A stretch of 64,000 nucleotides of DNA, from NCBI RefSeq assembly GCF_004210375.1, contig NC_134828.1, positions 19,770,400 through 19,834,399 on the forward strand. Reading direction: 5' to 3'. Below the pieces are notes generated by a model. It saw nothing but the letters and a program-made list of their open reading frames with translations, made no database searches and was not told where the DNA came from. The DNA is from Tachypleus tridentatus (Eukaryota > Arthropoda > Merostomata > Xiphosura > Limulidae). How positions within the stretch are numbered: position 1 is the first letter of the stretch; every line of letters starts with the position of its first letter. Shown piece by piece: positions 10,728 through 21,272 of the stretch. A program made the position numbers and the translations under genes.

Positions 10728-10865
10728 TTTATTGATTGATTGTTTGGATTAAGTACAAAGCTACACAATGATCTATTTGTGCTCCGCTTAACACACCTAT
10801 CGAAACTCGGATTTTTAATGGTGGGTGTTCGCAGATATAATGCTGTGCCACTGGAGGACTTTAAC
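10728..10865 (-). repeat. Second tRNA-like SINE family, fragment (copy 1)
   Basis: Contains 'ttaagtacaaagctacacaa', 'tgtgctccgcttaacacacc' and 'atgctgtgccactggagga'. It is the opposite-orientation relative of the element at 5290-5392. Degenerate. Confidence 0.6.
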
Positions 10866-10971
10866 TCTTGAAAGAGACACTATCAGTTATTGTATCCGTT
10901 AATCAAAGACACCATCACTAATCCATCTATTAATCGAAACCCCATTATTGCAGCCATTAACTATAAATCAC

Positions 10972-11404
10972 TGTATCGATTATCCAAAGATAGTACGACT
11001 TGTTCTATCTTTTAAAAACACCATCAACTATATGATAAATGGAGTAAACAACAAAGAGAATACAAACAATAAAACACTGTAAACTCTATGATAATTGAAA
11101 ACCTAAGAAACAGTATACAAACATTAAAAACACTTTCAATTCTATGTTAAGTGGTGCACACAACAAACATTAAAATACTATCAACTCTATCTTAAGTGGA
11201 GTACACAACAAATATACAAACATTAAAACACAATCAACTCTGTGTTATGTGGAGTACACAACAAATACAATACAAACATTAAAACGCAATCAACTCTGTG
11301 TTATGTGGAGTACACAACAAATACAATAAAAACATTAAAACACAATCAACTGTGTTAAATGGAGTACACAACAAAAATACAAACATTAAAAACACTATCA
11401 ATTT
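10972..11404. repeat. ~55-bp minisatellite, left part (array C), copy 1
   Basis: Units near 55 bp built on 'atcaactctgtgttatgtgg', 'agtacacaacaaatacaata' and 'caaacattaaaacac'. The first ~165 bp recur almost unchanged after the Tc1 element (12556-12720), so the array was either interrupted by the insertion and then locally duplicated, or duplicated first. Confidence 0.85.
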
Positions 11405-12555
11405 TATACTCTTCAAAAACAGAAACGCATAATGCAAAATTTGAGACAAATTGTTAACAAGTTTATTCCGGTAGTTCTGTATGACATGTGTGAAACTTTG
11501 CACATTCACTGCTGAACATCCAAAGTCTGCAAAGGCGAAGTCCACGCTCACTAGTTGAAGTTTAACGTCACTCAAAGTCAATAACGAGTGTGCTCCCCGT
11601 GAGCATCAATAACTGCTTGGCATCTTCTGCCCATGGAAGCGATGAGATGACGAATCACATCCTGTGGAATGGCTGTCCACTCAGCCTGCAAAGCTACTGC
11701 AAGCTGAGGTAGGGTCTGCAGTTGAGGTTGTCGCCGTCGCAGACGTCGGTCCAACTCGTCCCAAAGATGTTCGATGGGGTTTAAATCTAGTGATCCGGAG
11801 AGCAGGAAAAAACGTTGATGTTGTGGTGTCTCAAGAAGACAGTAGTTAGTCGGGCTGTGTGAGGACGGGCGTTGTCATGTTGAAAACGTCGTTGAAGTTC
11901 ACCATGATGGGTTGTACATGAGGCCTAAGGATCTCGTCGACGGTTGCGTACGGTCTGATCGGAAATCCTATGCAACCCTTGTATGGTTGAGGCAGTAGAC
12001 TGCAACAGTGGTGGTCCTATCCCGAAGGTGACGTTTTGCGATCTTGTGCGGGCGTGGTCACACGAGGTTTGGCAGATTGTGGACGGTCACGAGTTGATAC
12101 ATATTGTTGGTGACGATTCCATATCCTTGTGATGGTGCTTGGGTGGAAGTTCACAGCTCTGGCAACATCAGATCGAAATTCGCCTGCTTCCAAGCGACCA
12201 ATGGCGTTGTTGCGTTGTGCTTCCGTCAGTCTTGGCGTAATTGTATTGCGTGTCGGTCGCTTAACACTGAGCTATGGAAACCGAGAACCCGTCACTTTTA
12301 TAGGATTTTGCACATGTTGCACTTGCAGAACATGCAGATCTCTCAAACAAATTTATTGGACACGAATGCGTTTTGGCGAAAAATCCGATGTTTTTCTCCT
12401 TTACAAAGTGCACAACTTTTATTGTCATTTTGGTGTGACAATCAGTGCCTTAACACGTGTAACATCACATACTCTGAGCTTGTAACGTTATTACATATAT
12501 TTCTCTTTAAAATAACAAATATATTCCTTTTGAGTTTCTTATTTTGAAGAGTATA
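11405..12555 (-). mobile_element. Internally deleted Tc1/mariner element with intact ends (copy 1)
   Basis: Bounded by terminal inverted repeats starting 'tatactcttcaaaaacagaa' on the left and 'tatactcttcaaaataagaa' on the right (minus strand), at a TA target. The minus strand encodes pieces of a Tc1-type transposase: a DNA-binding part with 'RNNAIGRLEAGEFRSDVAR' (about 12160-12220) and 'TRIWNRHQQYV', then, after a missing central stretch that should carry the first catalytic Asp, 'HDNARPHTAR' remains, 'LNPIEHLWDELDRRLRRR' (about 11715-11780), and a C-terminus near 'VIDAHGEHTRY' ending at about 11590. Frameshifts and the internal deletion make it non-autonomous. It lies inside the 55-bp minisatellite. 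Confidence 0.88.
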
Positions 12556-13070
12556 TTATTCACTGTATCGACTATCCAAGATAGTACGACTTTTTCTATC
12601 TTTTAAAAACACCATCAACTATATGACAAATGGAGTAAACAACAAACAGAATACAAACAATAAAAACACTGTAAACTCTATGATAATTGAAAACCTAAGA
12701 AACAGTATACAAACATTAAAAACACTATTTACTCTATCTTAAGTGGAGTACTTAACAAATACAATACAAACATTAAAACACAATCAACTGTGTTATGTGG
12801 GGTACACAACAAAAATACAAACATTAAAAACAGTATTCATTACAAAATAAGTGGAGTGCACAGCAAACATTAAAAAACACAATCAGTTCTATGTTAAGTT
12901 GAGTACACAGCAAACATTAAAAACACTATCAATTCTATGCTAAGTAGAGTACACTACTAATAAAATACAAACATAAGAAACACCATCAACTCTATGTAAA
13001 GTGAAATAAATAACAAACAGAACAGAAACATTAAAAACACGATCATCTTTATGTTAAGTAGAGTACAACA
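12556..13070. repeat. ~55-bp minisatellite, right part (array C), copy 1
   Basis: Continuation of the 55-bp family after the Tc1 element. It begins with a near-duplicate of 10972-11140 and then becomes more degenerate ('agtggagtgcacagcaaaca' and similar). Confidence 0.8.
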
Positions 13071-13610
13071 GACTGATAAACAGACTGAAACCAGGCGGTC
13101 AATAAGAAGTATATTTTATTTTCACTGAGCCCAAGATAGAACGTGACACCTTGGTTACCGACTCGTCTCAATCTTGACTGAATGTGGTTTGATCAAACCA
13201 TTTGAAAATCTTTTTTTGTTGACAGATTCTGAAGACTATGTCAACTTTTTAACTTTTGTTCCCGGTTATTTTTGTTCTAGTTACTAAAAATTATCAGTTA
13301 TTTATTTTGAACAACACGGAAGTTTTATAAAACAGACAAAAAACATGTCACTAACATTTGAAGACAAATTTTCTAAAGTTCGACTTTTCTAAGACAGATG
13401 TTTGTGAATCGAACATATGTGTATCAGCGTATATTTCAAAAGACACACTTATGTCAAAACACGGTAGCTGTAACTTACTGTGGAATATTACAGTGCATGT
13501 TTCTCTCAACTTCTATTTAAAGGAAATAATTTTAACTTTGTAGATATTCAAGATCTGGGAAGCCAGACATTTTGAAACCAGTGAAACCTATCTTGACGAC
13601 TGCGTGGAGG
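13071..13610. other. Non-repetitive stretch, no gene recognised
   Basis: Holds only a 61-codon + strand ORF (13358-13543), present with one or two changes in units 2 and 3, without any motif I recognise and without clear splice signals. I treat it as non-coding. Confidence 0.4.
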
Positions 13611-13885
13611 TTTGTTTGCTTGTTTTGAATATTACGAAAAACCACACGGGGGGCTATCTACGTTAACAGTCGCTAATTTAGCAGTGTAAAACGAGACGGA
13701 AGGCAGCCACTCATCAACATCTACCGCCAACACTTGGGCTAATTTTTACCAATGAACAGGAGGATTGATCGTAATATTATAACGCTTCAACGGCTGAAAG
13801 GGCCTGAATATTTGGTGTGACAAGGATTCGAACTCACAACTTCAGATTGCGAGTTGAGAGCCATAACCACGAGTCCATCCTTGGT
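13611..13885 (-). repeat. Near-full-length tRNA-derived SINE (copy 1)
   Basis: The best-preserved SINE in the unit. The minus strand reads a tRNA-like head with 'gagttcgaatccttgtcaca' as the B-box region, then the body ('ataatattacgatcaatcc', 'ttggcggtagatgttgatga', 'gccttccgtctcgttttaca') and a T-rich/'aaacaaacc' end. The head may be derived from a tRNA with the loop '...actcgcaat...'. The body is unlike a tRNA, so this is not a tRNA gene. Confidence 0.75.
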
Positions 13886-14602
13886 CAATGTGGAGAACGA
13901 ACCTTCTATTTCTCTTTCTATGTTCCTTAACTTAGAAATGACCACTTGAGGTACATTGGTCAAGGTAAATAATATACACATCACATTTTCCTACCATCAT
14001 AGATATTCATCTAGTGATACATTTTCAGGTTTCCTTCACTTGTTTTTATTATTATTCACCCACGTTTTAAATAACACTGGGGTGAACATGATCCCTTTCT
14101 CGTTTTTCTATTTTCAACACCACCCATCCACCACCAACCGCCAACCGCCCGCGGCTTGACACGAGCGGAAGTAGGATCTATTTCAATTCATCCCCTATCA
14201 ACAACACCCCTTTACACACCTAACGAGCATATGAAAGAAAAATCATTAAGGTTATTAATTCAATCTGTTATAGCTAACACAGTTCTTAGACAGAACATTT
14301 CATTCACTATATAATCATAAAATTTAACCCTATACATTCAGGGCCACATCATCAGACTACAATTTATTATCACACTCAACAGAGAGATATAAACTTTAAC
14401 TAACAGAGAAAAATAATTATGTCAAAGAACTAAATATACAGCACTAGAACAAATGTCCTTGTTCCATACCAGAAGGTGTTATTTATGAAGCAATTGTAAA
14501 CAAATGCCCGAGTAGAGAAGAGAAGGTAGTGTGTGAATACAATAACATTTATGAATTGTTATTTTGGCCTGTAAAACTTGTTTTAAGCATTTTTGTCAAA
14601 AC
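13886..14602. other. Intergenic stretch with a short C-rich patch
   Basis: No gene seen. The notable part is a C-rich, weakly repetitive patch at about 14110-14155 ('accacccatccaccaccaac' and 'cgccaaccgcccgcggctt'), unusual in this AT-rich context and slightly length-variable in unit 3 (51160-51200). Confidence 0.4.
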
Positions 14603-15172
14603 ACAGATATAAAACTATTTGGTATAATAGGGAAGGCTTTTGATATGGTGTTTTTTTTTCATAAATCACTTCTTTGCTCAAACAGTTAGTCTGAACTTGT
14701 TGTAAAGTTATGCCTCATCATGTGCCCCATGTTAAAAGGTATAAAATTTTTATATAAAACTATTTTGTATAATAGGGAAGGCTTTTGATATGGTGTTTTT
14801 TTCATAAATCACTTCTTTGTTCAGACAGTTAGTCTGAACTAAAGTTATGCCTCATCATGTGCCCCATGTTAAAAGGTATAAAATTTTTATATAAAACTAT
14901 TTTGTATAATAGGGAAGGCTTTTGATATGGTGTTTTTTTCATAAATCACTTCTTTGTTCAGACAGTTAGTCTGAACTAAAGTTATGCCTCATCATGTGCC
15001 CCAGGTTAAAAGGTATAAAATTTTTATATAAAACTATTTTGTATAATAGGGAAGGCTTTTGATATGGTGTTTTTGTCATAAATCACTTCTTTGTTCAGAC
15101 AGTTAGTCTAAACTTGTTGTAAAGTTATGCCTCATCATGTGCCCCAGGTTAAAAGGTATAAAAATTTTTATT
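14603..15172. repeat. 137-bp tandem repeat, four units (copy 1)
   Basis: Units begin 'aaaactattttgtataatag' at 14611, 14756, 14893 and 15030, giving periods of 145, 137 and 137 bp. The first and last units keep an extra 'cttgttgtaa' segment that the middle ones lack. Unit 2 also has four (32590-33155) and unit 3 has three (51648-52075). Confidence 0.9.
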
Positions 15173-15702
15173 TTCTAGTATGTCTGTTTAAGTTTCGTTC
15201 ATATCCTTTCTCTTTATAAGTGAATGTAAAAGGTATTGGTTTACAGTTTTTCTCACATATATATGTTAAAATAAGTGTTATTTCACAGTTTGGATTCTGG
15301 AAGCTAAATTACAAGAATTCAGTTCTGGGTATTTATAACTTATTGTTATAATTATTGATTTACTTATTGTTATAATGTTTGACTAAATAGTTTTCTTCAT
15401 CATGAATATAAAATTAATGTTTTTCATATTTTGTTTTTCAAAAGGGGTTTTATTTCCTTCTATCAAATAAGTACTTTATTTGTGTTTTTATAAATTTATG
15501 TTTTCTTTGAAATTCATAATTACTTTCCTTGTACTATTCAGTTCAAGCTAAAAAGATTTCTATTTTAATAACATTTGTTGTCCATTGTTAAATGGTCGTA
15601 TTTTATATCATTTATGCATTCAGAGTCCGTTAAAATTACTGTCTATTAAAGTGAACAGGTTATTTTTGTTTAAATAATCTTGTGCTTGATAGGCCTTTTT
15701 TT
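15173..15702. other. AT-rich stretch, nothing recognised
   Basis: No ORF of note, no repeat family I can name and no RNA gene. It separates the 137-bp repeat from the SINE head that opens the next unit. Confidence 0.4.
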
Positions 15703-15840
15703 CAGGCCCGGCATGACCAGATGGATAAGGCACTCGACTTGTAAGCTAAAAGTCGCGGTTTCGAATCCCCGTCACATCAAACATGGTCGCCATTTTAGAC
15801 GTGGGGGCATTATAATGTGACGGTCAATATTTTGTTTTGG
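15703..15840 (+). repeat. tRNA-derived SINE head, copy 2
   Basis: Reads 'ggcatgaccagatggataag' (A-box region), 'gacttgtaagctaaaagtcg' (anticodon arm) and 'cggtttcgaatccccgtcac' (B box with one extra T compared with GGTTCGAATCC), then 'cattataatgtgacggtcaa'. Only the head and early body are present. The A arm and the inserted T argue against a working tRNA. Confidence 0.72.
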
Positions 15841-16051
15841 ATGTAAAATTTCAATGGACATACATCTAGATGGAACACAAAAGAAGCACAAATAACTTTA
15901 AAAAGTGTCTTTCTTTTGTTTGTTTCTTCCCGCAATATACTTCCAGCTACAAATAATGGTTGTTTATATAGTTAGAATTGTTTAATGAAACTTTGAAAAG
16001 GTAAAATATTGTCTTTACATATTACTGATCATCCCGGTTGGTACATTTGTG

Positions 16052-16265
16052 AAGACCCCAACAATGGCTGACATGTTGGCTATGACATCAATAAAATGTA
16101 TTTTTTCTCGCACAATGAAGAAAGTTAGAAATACAGTGAATATAATTTCTGTCTTTCTAAGGACTGTAACATCGCTTTGTGGCAAGAAGTTTAAGAAATT
16201 ATACAAGAACAATATACCTATCTTTCCGATACTTCGTCGGATGAAAATTATTAAATAGTGGAACA
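16052..16265 (-). pseudogene. Inverted fragment of a transporter exon (middle part), copy 2
   Basis: Minus-strand ORF 16015-16266 translates to a segment clearly homologous to residues about 90-160 of the + strand transporter, including 'GILFLYNFLNFLPQSDVTVL', 'TEIIFTVFLTFFIVREKIHF' and 'IDVIA'. Homology starts at the codons for 'QYLII' and stops right after 'IVG', where the sequence runs into unrelated DNA. It has no start or stop context of its own and is a gene fragment, not a gene. It retains Glu-Lys where units 1-3 of the + gene have Glu-Thr. Confidence 0.85.
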
Positions 16266-16315
16266 AAATATAGTATTATGTTTTGTTTCTGTGTGAAATA
16301 AATATGTTATTTGAG

Positions 16316-16475
16316 AACGGCTGGTATTGGTATTAACAATTTTATTGATGAGGAAAAAACAACGTTTAGACCTTCCTTGGTCATCTTCAGGGTAAGAAAA
16401 GATGACCTAGGAAGGGCGAAACGTTGTCCTCTACTTTATTTTAATAAAAGATTTAATACCCATACCAGCCGTCTT
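16316..16475. repeat. Imperfect palindrome with ribozyme-like blocks, copy 2
   Basis: A fold-back of about 160 bp. The outer arms are 'acggctggtattggtattaa' and its near reverse complement ending at 16473; the inner arms meet at 'gtcatctt...aagatgac'. Each inner arm contains 'gatgacc..ggaagg.c(g/t)aaacgttgt', which recalls the 'CTGATGA...CGAAAC' core of hammerhead motifs carried by Penelope-like elements. The core C and T before GATGA are replaced by A A, so I do not predict catalysis. It may be a MITE or a head-to-head pair of such repeats. Confidence 0.65.
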
Positions 16476-17324
16476 GAGATACATTTTTATTTCAAGTGTG
16501 TTTCTCGTCTTCAAGAATGATCTCAAAACAGAAGACGAAAGTCTATTAAAACGTTTTCCTCACACTTGTGTTTCTACAACAGACAGTTGCTGTATAACTA
16601 AGCTTCAGATAAATACATATATTCATATCACAATTCTCTTGAAACTTTAACCCATGTACAGCTTTTTATGACTTATTTTAGATAATATATGCTCAATAGA
16701 GGTCACTACAATATTGTGATATTTTTCTCCCTCAATTTGTTATTTATTTCATTCAAACTTATGTATTATTATTGTCAGTAGCCTTTACGATAAACAAATT
16801 CTAATTATTTAATAATAACTTTAATATTCTTATTGTTAATCAACTACTAATTACAGATTTGTTTTTATCCATTTTTCCTCTACTTGGTGGTACTCAATCC
16901 TCGGTCTTACAAACCGAGGTAAAGTTTTTATAAATCCCTCATTTTCTTAAAACTATGAGTCTGTACTGTGGTGTTAACTACTTATGTTAAAGTTGCAAAG
17001 AAAGCATCAGGCAAGCAGCTGTGACTTATAAAATGAAATCAAGTTAATTATAAGTACCTGTATCAGGTTTATATTATTATATAAAATATTAACCATTAGA
17101 AAAATAATATTTTATCTTCACAACCTTGACTTGAAGACCTAAATGTACCTGTATTTGCCTGCAGTCTTTAAACATGTTCCACATAAGTGTAAAAATTCAA
17201 ACTTGCACTTTCACGCGCATGTGTACATTACTTGACACGTCACATCACGTGACAAAAACAAAACTTAAAATTTGCAAATTTTCATCAGAATGCAGTTTTC
17301 AGGTGGGTGTTTTTAATGTTATCG
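16476..17324. other. Upstream stretch without a gene; small hairpin and E-box
   Basis: No coding sequence seen. A 7-bp stem-loop, CCTCGGT...ACCGAGG at 16899-16919, is kept in unit 3 and, with a change that still allows G-U pairing, in unit 4. A CACGTG E-box lies at 17246-17251 next to 'gacacgtcac', about 650 bases before the putative TATA box, and is also present in units 3 and 4. Confidence 0.4.
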
Positions 17325-17450
17325 TGTAGTTTGTACTTAAATTTTGCACAAAGCTACACGCTATACATACATAATTTAGTGATGCAAGACTAGAGGGAAG
17401 GAAGCCAGTCATCAACATCTACTGCCAATTCTAAGTACACTTTGTAGATG
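17325..17450 (-). repeat. SINE tail fragment (copy 2)
   Basis: Contains 'ttttgcacaaagctacacgc', 'agactagagggaaggaagcc' and 'atcaacatctactgccaatt', the body/tail of the same SINE family as 13611-13885 in the same orientation, without the tRNA head. Confidence 0.65.
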
Positions 17451-17895
17451 ATTATAGAGATATTGGTTGTGCAGGTTTCTTGGATCCATCCTATTTTTAT
17501 TACCTGAATGAGACATTGCATTGCAGAATTGATGATTGGTCCAGTATTAGTTACGTAGATGTAACACATACGAATTTGGTTGTTTTTCCGAGATGTATAT
17601 GTGTATATAATATTTTGTGAACTGCTTTCGGATCATATTTTCTTTTCCCTGGGTTTCCATAAGTTTCAAAGTCACACGACAATGACCAAGTGATGAAGAG
17701 AAACATGACCTTTGTTTGTAGTAACCAATGGACAGTTGGTGCACTCCAAATAGCTGAGTCAACAACTCATTTCCACGCAAGAGTACAGCAAAAATATTTT
17801 GATATCCAATTTCCAATTATTAAAAGCCTTTCATGAAATATTCGTAGCTTTAACTTTTAAAGTTATGTAGTTGAAGTGTAACATTTAATTAATTT
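17451..17895. other. Region upstream of promoter, unrecognised minus-strand ORF
   Basis: A minus-strand ORF of 89 codons (17547-17816) is kept intact in unit 3 but shifted in unit 4, where other frames are open (54195-54533). It has no membrane segment, repeat or motif I can name. I leave it as hypothetical and probably non-coding. Confidence 0.3.
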
Positions 17896-17903
17896 TGTTT
17901 CTC

Positions 17904-17938
17904 TATATAAACACTTTTGCACCTTTTTTCACTTCATT
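17904..17938 (+). promoter_or_regulatory. Putative core promoter of the transporter gene (copy 2)
   Basis: TATATAA at 17904-17910 is followed at the right distance by an arthropod-type initiator TCATT (17934-17938; +1 A at 17936, 32 bases from the first T of the TATA). The same pair occurs in unit 3 (35872 and 35904) and unit 4 (54684 and 54714, spacing 30), although other bases between them have changed. It is missing from unit 1. Inferred from sequence only. Confidence 0.5.
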
Positions 17939-18210
17939 CAAGTTTTGCTCAACAGATGACACTACTATGAGGATATGCTGTACAGATGTTTTACAGTCTT
18001 AACCTGGATTGTATTTATACGGTTTACTCTCAAACACATGCCATTTTACATTTTTTATTAAGAAGACAGTCTAGGTATTGTTATATAACTTCAAACGAAA
18101 TCACATCATTTTACGTTTATTATTTGAAAGGTTCAAGTTTTGATGTAAAGACAAGAGTCTTTACGTTTGATGTTTGAAGTTTTATTGGAAAGATTCTTTT
18201 ACTGCTTTCG
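17936..18210 (+). other. Putative non-coding first exon of the transporter gene (copy 2)
   Basis: Runs from the predicted initiator to a strong 5' splice donor, 'ttcg|gtaagtaact', with GT at 18211. It contains an upstream ORF (17986-18177) closed by TGA before the donor, so it does not join in frame with the coding exon. The donor and flanking sequence are unchanged in units 3 and 4. A decayed inverted relative lies on the minus strand near 28580-28650. Confidence 0.45.
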
Positions 18211-19878
18211 GTAAGTAACTTTCATTTTGTCTCCAAGGAATCTGTTTAAAATCAGACATAGTAATCTGAAGGATTTATTCTAATCCAGTTTATACTTGGT
18301 TTGGTACTGAAATATGTTTATTTACTATGAGATTAGTGTGGTATAGATAAAAGTTTGTGTGACAGAATTCTTTAGATATAAACATAAATTAACACATAAA
18401 GAAGTTATCAAAATGCAAACAAAATGATAAACGATTAAAAATATCGAGTGTAATGTAACACACAAAATCGTGGAGACAAAGGTCAGAAAATCTAACGACA
18501 TCTCAGTTTTAGACATATATACGCTATACAAGTAAAACTGTCTGTGTGGATATGTTATCACAATTTCTGGTTTATGGCCTCAAAGAACCAGTGACCATAA
18601 TTTCAGGTAATTTAGTTAAGAATTAAGTTATCACCAGATTAGAAAATTTATATCCACTGATAAACGGAGGTTTTTAGATGTAATTCTCTTCCAAATGGAG
18701 ATATTCATGTTGTGAAGAAACAAAGACACAGATCGATAAATAACTTATCCACAGTACCACACAACAAAATATAAGAAAATATCCACAATACCATACACTA
18801 AAATATAGCAAAATATCCACAGTAACATACACTAAGCTACAAAAAAATATCCACAGTACCACACACTGAAATATAAGAATATATCCACAGTACAATACGT
18901 TAAAATATAACAAAAAATCCACTGTATAATATTCTAAAATATATAGAGTACCAAAAATTAAAATACGACAAAATATCCACAGTATCATACATTAAAATAA
19001 AGCAAAATATTCACAGTACCATACACTAAAATATAACAAAAATCCACAGTACATACAGTAAAGTATGACAGAATATCCATAGTACAATACACTAAAATAT
19101 AACAAAAATCCACAGTACATACAGTTAAGTATGACAGAATATCCATAGTAAAATACACTATCATATTCTAAAATATACATCGTACCATACATAAAAGTAT
19201 AATAAAATATGCATAGTAACATACTCTAAAATGTAACAAAATATCCGCAGTACCATACATTAAGTGTGATAAAATATCCACAGTACTACACACAAAAATA
19301 TCACAAAATATTCGCAGTACCATATGCTATAACATAAACAAATATCCACAGTACCATACGCAAAAAGACAACAAAACATCTACAGTATTATACACTAAAA
19401 GACAACACAATTTCCACCGTATTATGCACTAATATAAAATAAAAGTATTTAAAAACAAGGGTCATTTGAGGAATAATGAAAATAAATACAGTAAGAACTC
19501 TTTATATCTAATACATGGGAAAAATTGTTGTACGTCTCTGATCTAGAAAATTATTTGTGATAACAGGATAATTGATAACCAGGGACGGCAACATGACTTT
19601 CTTCTGGACGAGTATTCTTATTTTATAAAGACGTAAGTTGTATTTCTGAACCAAACAAAGAGTATTCATGGTTTTAAGATTGAAATAAAACTGTAATATT
19701 TTCTGTGTAAACTGTGATGGTTAGTGAGTTGTCAACAATAACTAAATAATAATTTGATTTATTATTGTTAGAAATAAGTGTTCAGCTCTTTATTGAATTT
19801 TGAATTTTTCTACTATATGTTTCTCTGAACACATTTTAAAAGCTTACAGATGTATTTTATTTTTCTATCATATTCTAG
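18211..19878 (+). other. Putative intron 1 of the transporter gene (copy 2)
   Basis: Bounded by GTAAGT at 18211 and by a pyrimidine-rich acceptor ending TAG at 19876-19878. It holds the ~35-bp minisatellite (18746-19441) in its middle. Minus-strand ORFs inside come from the minisatellite. The intron is inferred from the splice consensus plus conservation; transcript data would settle it. Confidence 0.45.
18746..19441 (+). repeat. ~35-bp minisatellite (array A), copy 2
   Basis: About 20 degenerate units of 'aaatatccacagtaccatac' plus 'actaaaatataac'. Length differs between units (about 510, 695, 830 and 860 bp in copies 1-4), consistent with unequal exchange or slippage. Confidence 0.88.
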
Positions 19879-20937
19879 ATTGTCCGAACAAAGTTAAGTA
19901 TTTCAGGAAGAATATGAGAAACAGGAATACGGAAAGAGGAAACACTTCCTTTGAAGTATCAAAAACATTTGGATCTCCCTTTCAGAAAATCAAATTTCCT
20001 GGTATTGGAATTATTCTAACTGTATTTCAGTGTATTGCTCAATGTATTCAATTAATGCTGGTTAAACTTACTCCAGGTGTCTCCAGACAGGTTATTTTGA
20101 TTTACCGTGGAATATACATGGCTGCTTTCTGTGTACCAGTTATTTTACATAGCCGTCACTCTTTCTTCCCAAAGATTCTGTTCCAGTATTTAATAATATG
20201 CATCCTAGGAATTACTGGAACGATAGGTATATTGTTCTTGTATAATTCGTTAAACTTCTTGCCACTAAGCGATGTTACAGTCCTTACAAAGACAGAAATT
20301 ATATTCACTGTAATTTTAGCTTTTTTCATTCTGAGAGAAACAATACATTTTATTGACGTAATAGCCATCCCGTTAGCCATTGTTGGGATCATCTTAATTA
20401 GTTGTCCATCTTTTATTTTTGGACGATTGGACAGTAAATTGGATGCACAATCTCGAATTGTTGGATCGTTACTAGCTGTTGGTTATGGTTTTTCACCTCG
20501 TTGACGACCATCATAGTGCGTAGGATAAAATCTTTAAACTATGCTGTGGTTATCTTCCATTACTGTGTCATCCAGACTCTACTGTTATGCACTTATCAGT
20601 TTATTGTTAACCAGACTGTATTTCCAGAATGTGGAACTGTGATTTGGTTTATACTTGGAATTGGAATACTTAGTTTTTCACTCAGTATTTTTATGTTAAC
20701 GCCCTCTACGTTGAAAAGGCTAGTTGTGTGGCTTTAGTGGGTTCCTTGGAAATTGTTTTTTCTTTTATCTTTCAAATCACGATAACTGGTGACGATATAA
20801 CTTTGTCGAGTGTGGTAGGTGCAGTGTTCATTACATTAGCAGTAGTAATGAAAGCATGTCTTCAATGGTATTCTGAAAGTCCTGAGAGTTTTTGGAAAGC
20901 TTTGAACAAAATAGGCTTAAGATACTTTAAACGTTAA
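19879..20937 (+). pseudogene. EamA/SLC35G-type transporter, coding exon with two frameshifts (copy 2)
   Basis: The longest continuous transporter frame in the window. From the proposed ATG at 19914 the frame is open to 20504 and covers residues 1 to about 193. A short hydrophilic N-terminus (1-28) is followed by hydrophobic segments at about 29-50, 58-78, 88-111, 116-140 and 147-169, with the EamA signature 'LNFLPLSDVTVL' and 'TEIIFTVILAFFILRE' at about 113-142. The second EamA half follows in other frames after one-base deletions in T-runs at about 20489 and 20673; it includes 'ALVGSLEIVFSFIFQITI'. Conceptual length is about 341 residues, close to animal SLC35G proteins, which are multi-pass transporters of poorly defined substrate. 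The C-terminus ends 'IGLRYFKR'. Breaks differ from those in other copies, so some may be assembly errors; I list it as a pseudogene with that caution. Confidence 0.82.
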
Positions 20938-21266
20938 TAAAAGATTCGACTAAATTCTCTATACAGAAGTAATATGATCGATATGGACATTGAAATTCAT
21001 AATATCAATTCTTAATGTGTACTTGGAAAAAGTGTTTTTTAATCAACATCATACTTTTAATGAATCTTTATTTGTTAAGATTAATAACCATTAATTAATA
21101 AGAAATTATAAAAGTAATAAGAAAAAATGTTAAAACCTTTCTTTATGTAATCAAAATGCATGAAAAAGTATAAGTAAATATTCTGTAACATAAATATTGC
21201 TGTTAATATTTTTTTTAACTTGATCTCTGAGGTCATTCAAAGAAACCAAAAACATATTTGGAAACA

Positions 21267-21272
21267 AATAAA
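21267..21272 (+). promoter_or_regulatory. Candidate poly(A) signal, copy 2
   Basis: AATAAA about 330 bases past the stop codon, in a block conserved in all units. Confidence 0.35.

Larger units (their letters stand above)
1..15702 (+). repeat. Tandem ~18 kb unit, copy 1 (shortened)
   Basis: First copy of the head-to-tail unit, using the SINE head as an arbitrary start. It aligns with 15703-33685 at a nearly constant offset of about 17,982-18,000 from base 950 onward, with very few differences. It lacks about 2.3 kb that lies between the palindrome and the intron minisatellite in the other copies (equivalent to about 16640-18750). The junction is near base 885. The lost segment contains the putative promoter and first exon of the transporter gene. 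Confidence 0.93.

Noticed and set aside
15710-15790. Apparent tRNA gene with A and B boxes
   Set aside because: It is the head of a SINE: there is an extra T in the B box, the arms do not fold well, and it is followed by SINE body sequence also found at other sites.
16317-16473. Active hammerhead ribozyme
   Set aside because: The invariant C and T before GATGA are replaced in every copy and no convincing stem I is present.
16899-16919. Hairpin with compensatory-type change as a structured RNA
   Set aside because: A 7-bp stem alone, with one G-U-compatible change, is too little evidence for a functional RNA.
17547-17816. 89-codon minus-strand ORF upstream of the promoter as a gene
   Set aside because: Frame is not kept in unit 4, no motif or splice context is recognisable, and base composition resembles the surroundings.
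18674-19222. Tyr/Cys-rich minus-strand ORFs in the ~35-bp arrays, resembling membrane proteins
   Set aside because: They are translations of a degenerate AT-rich minisatellite and change frame and length between units.
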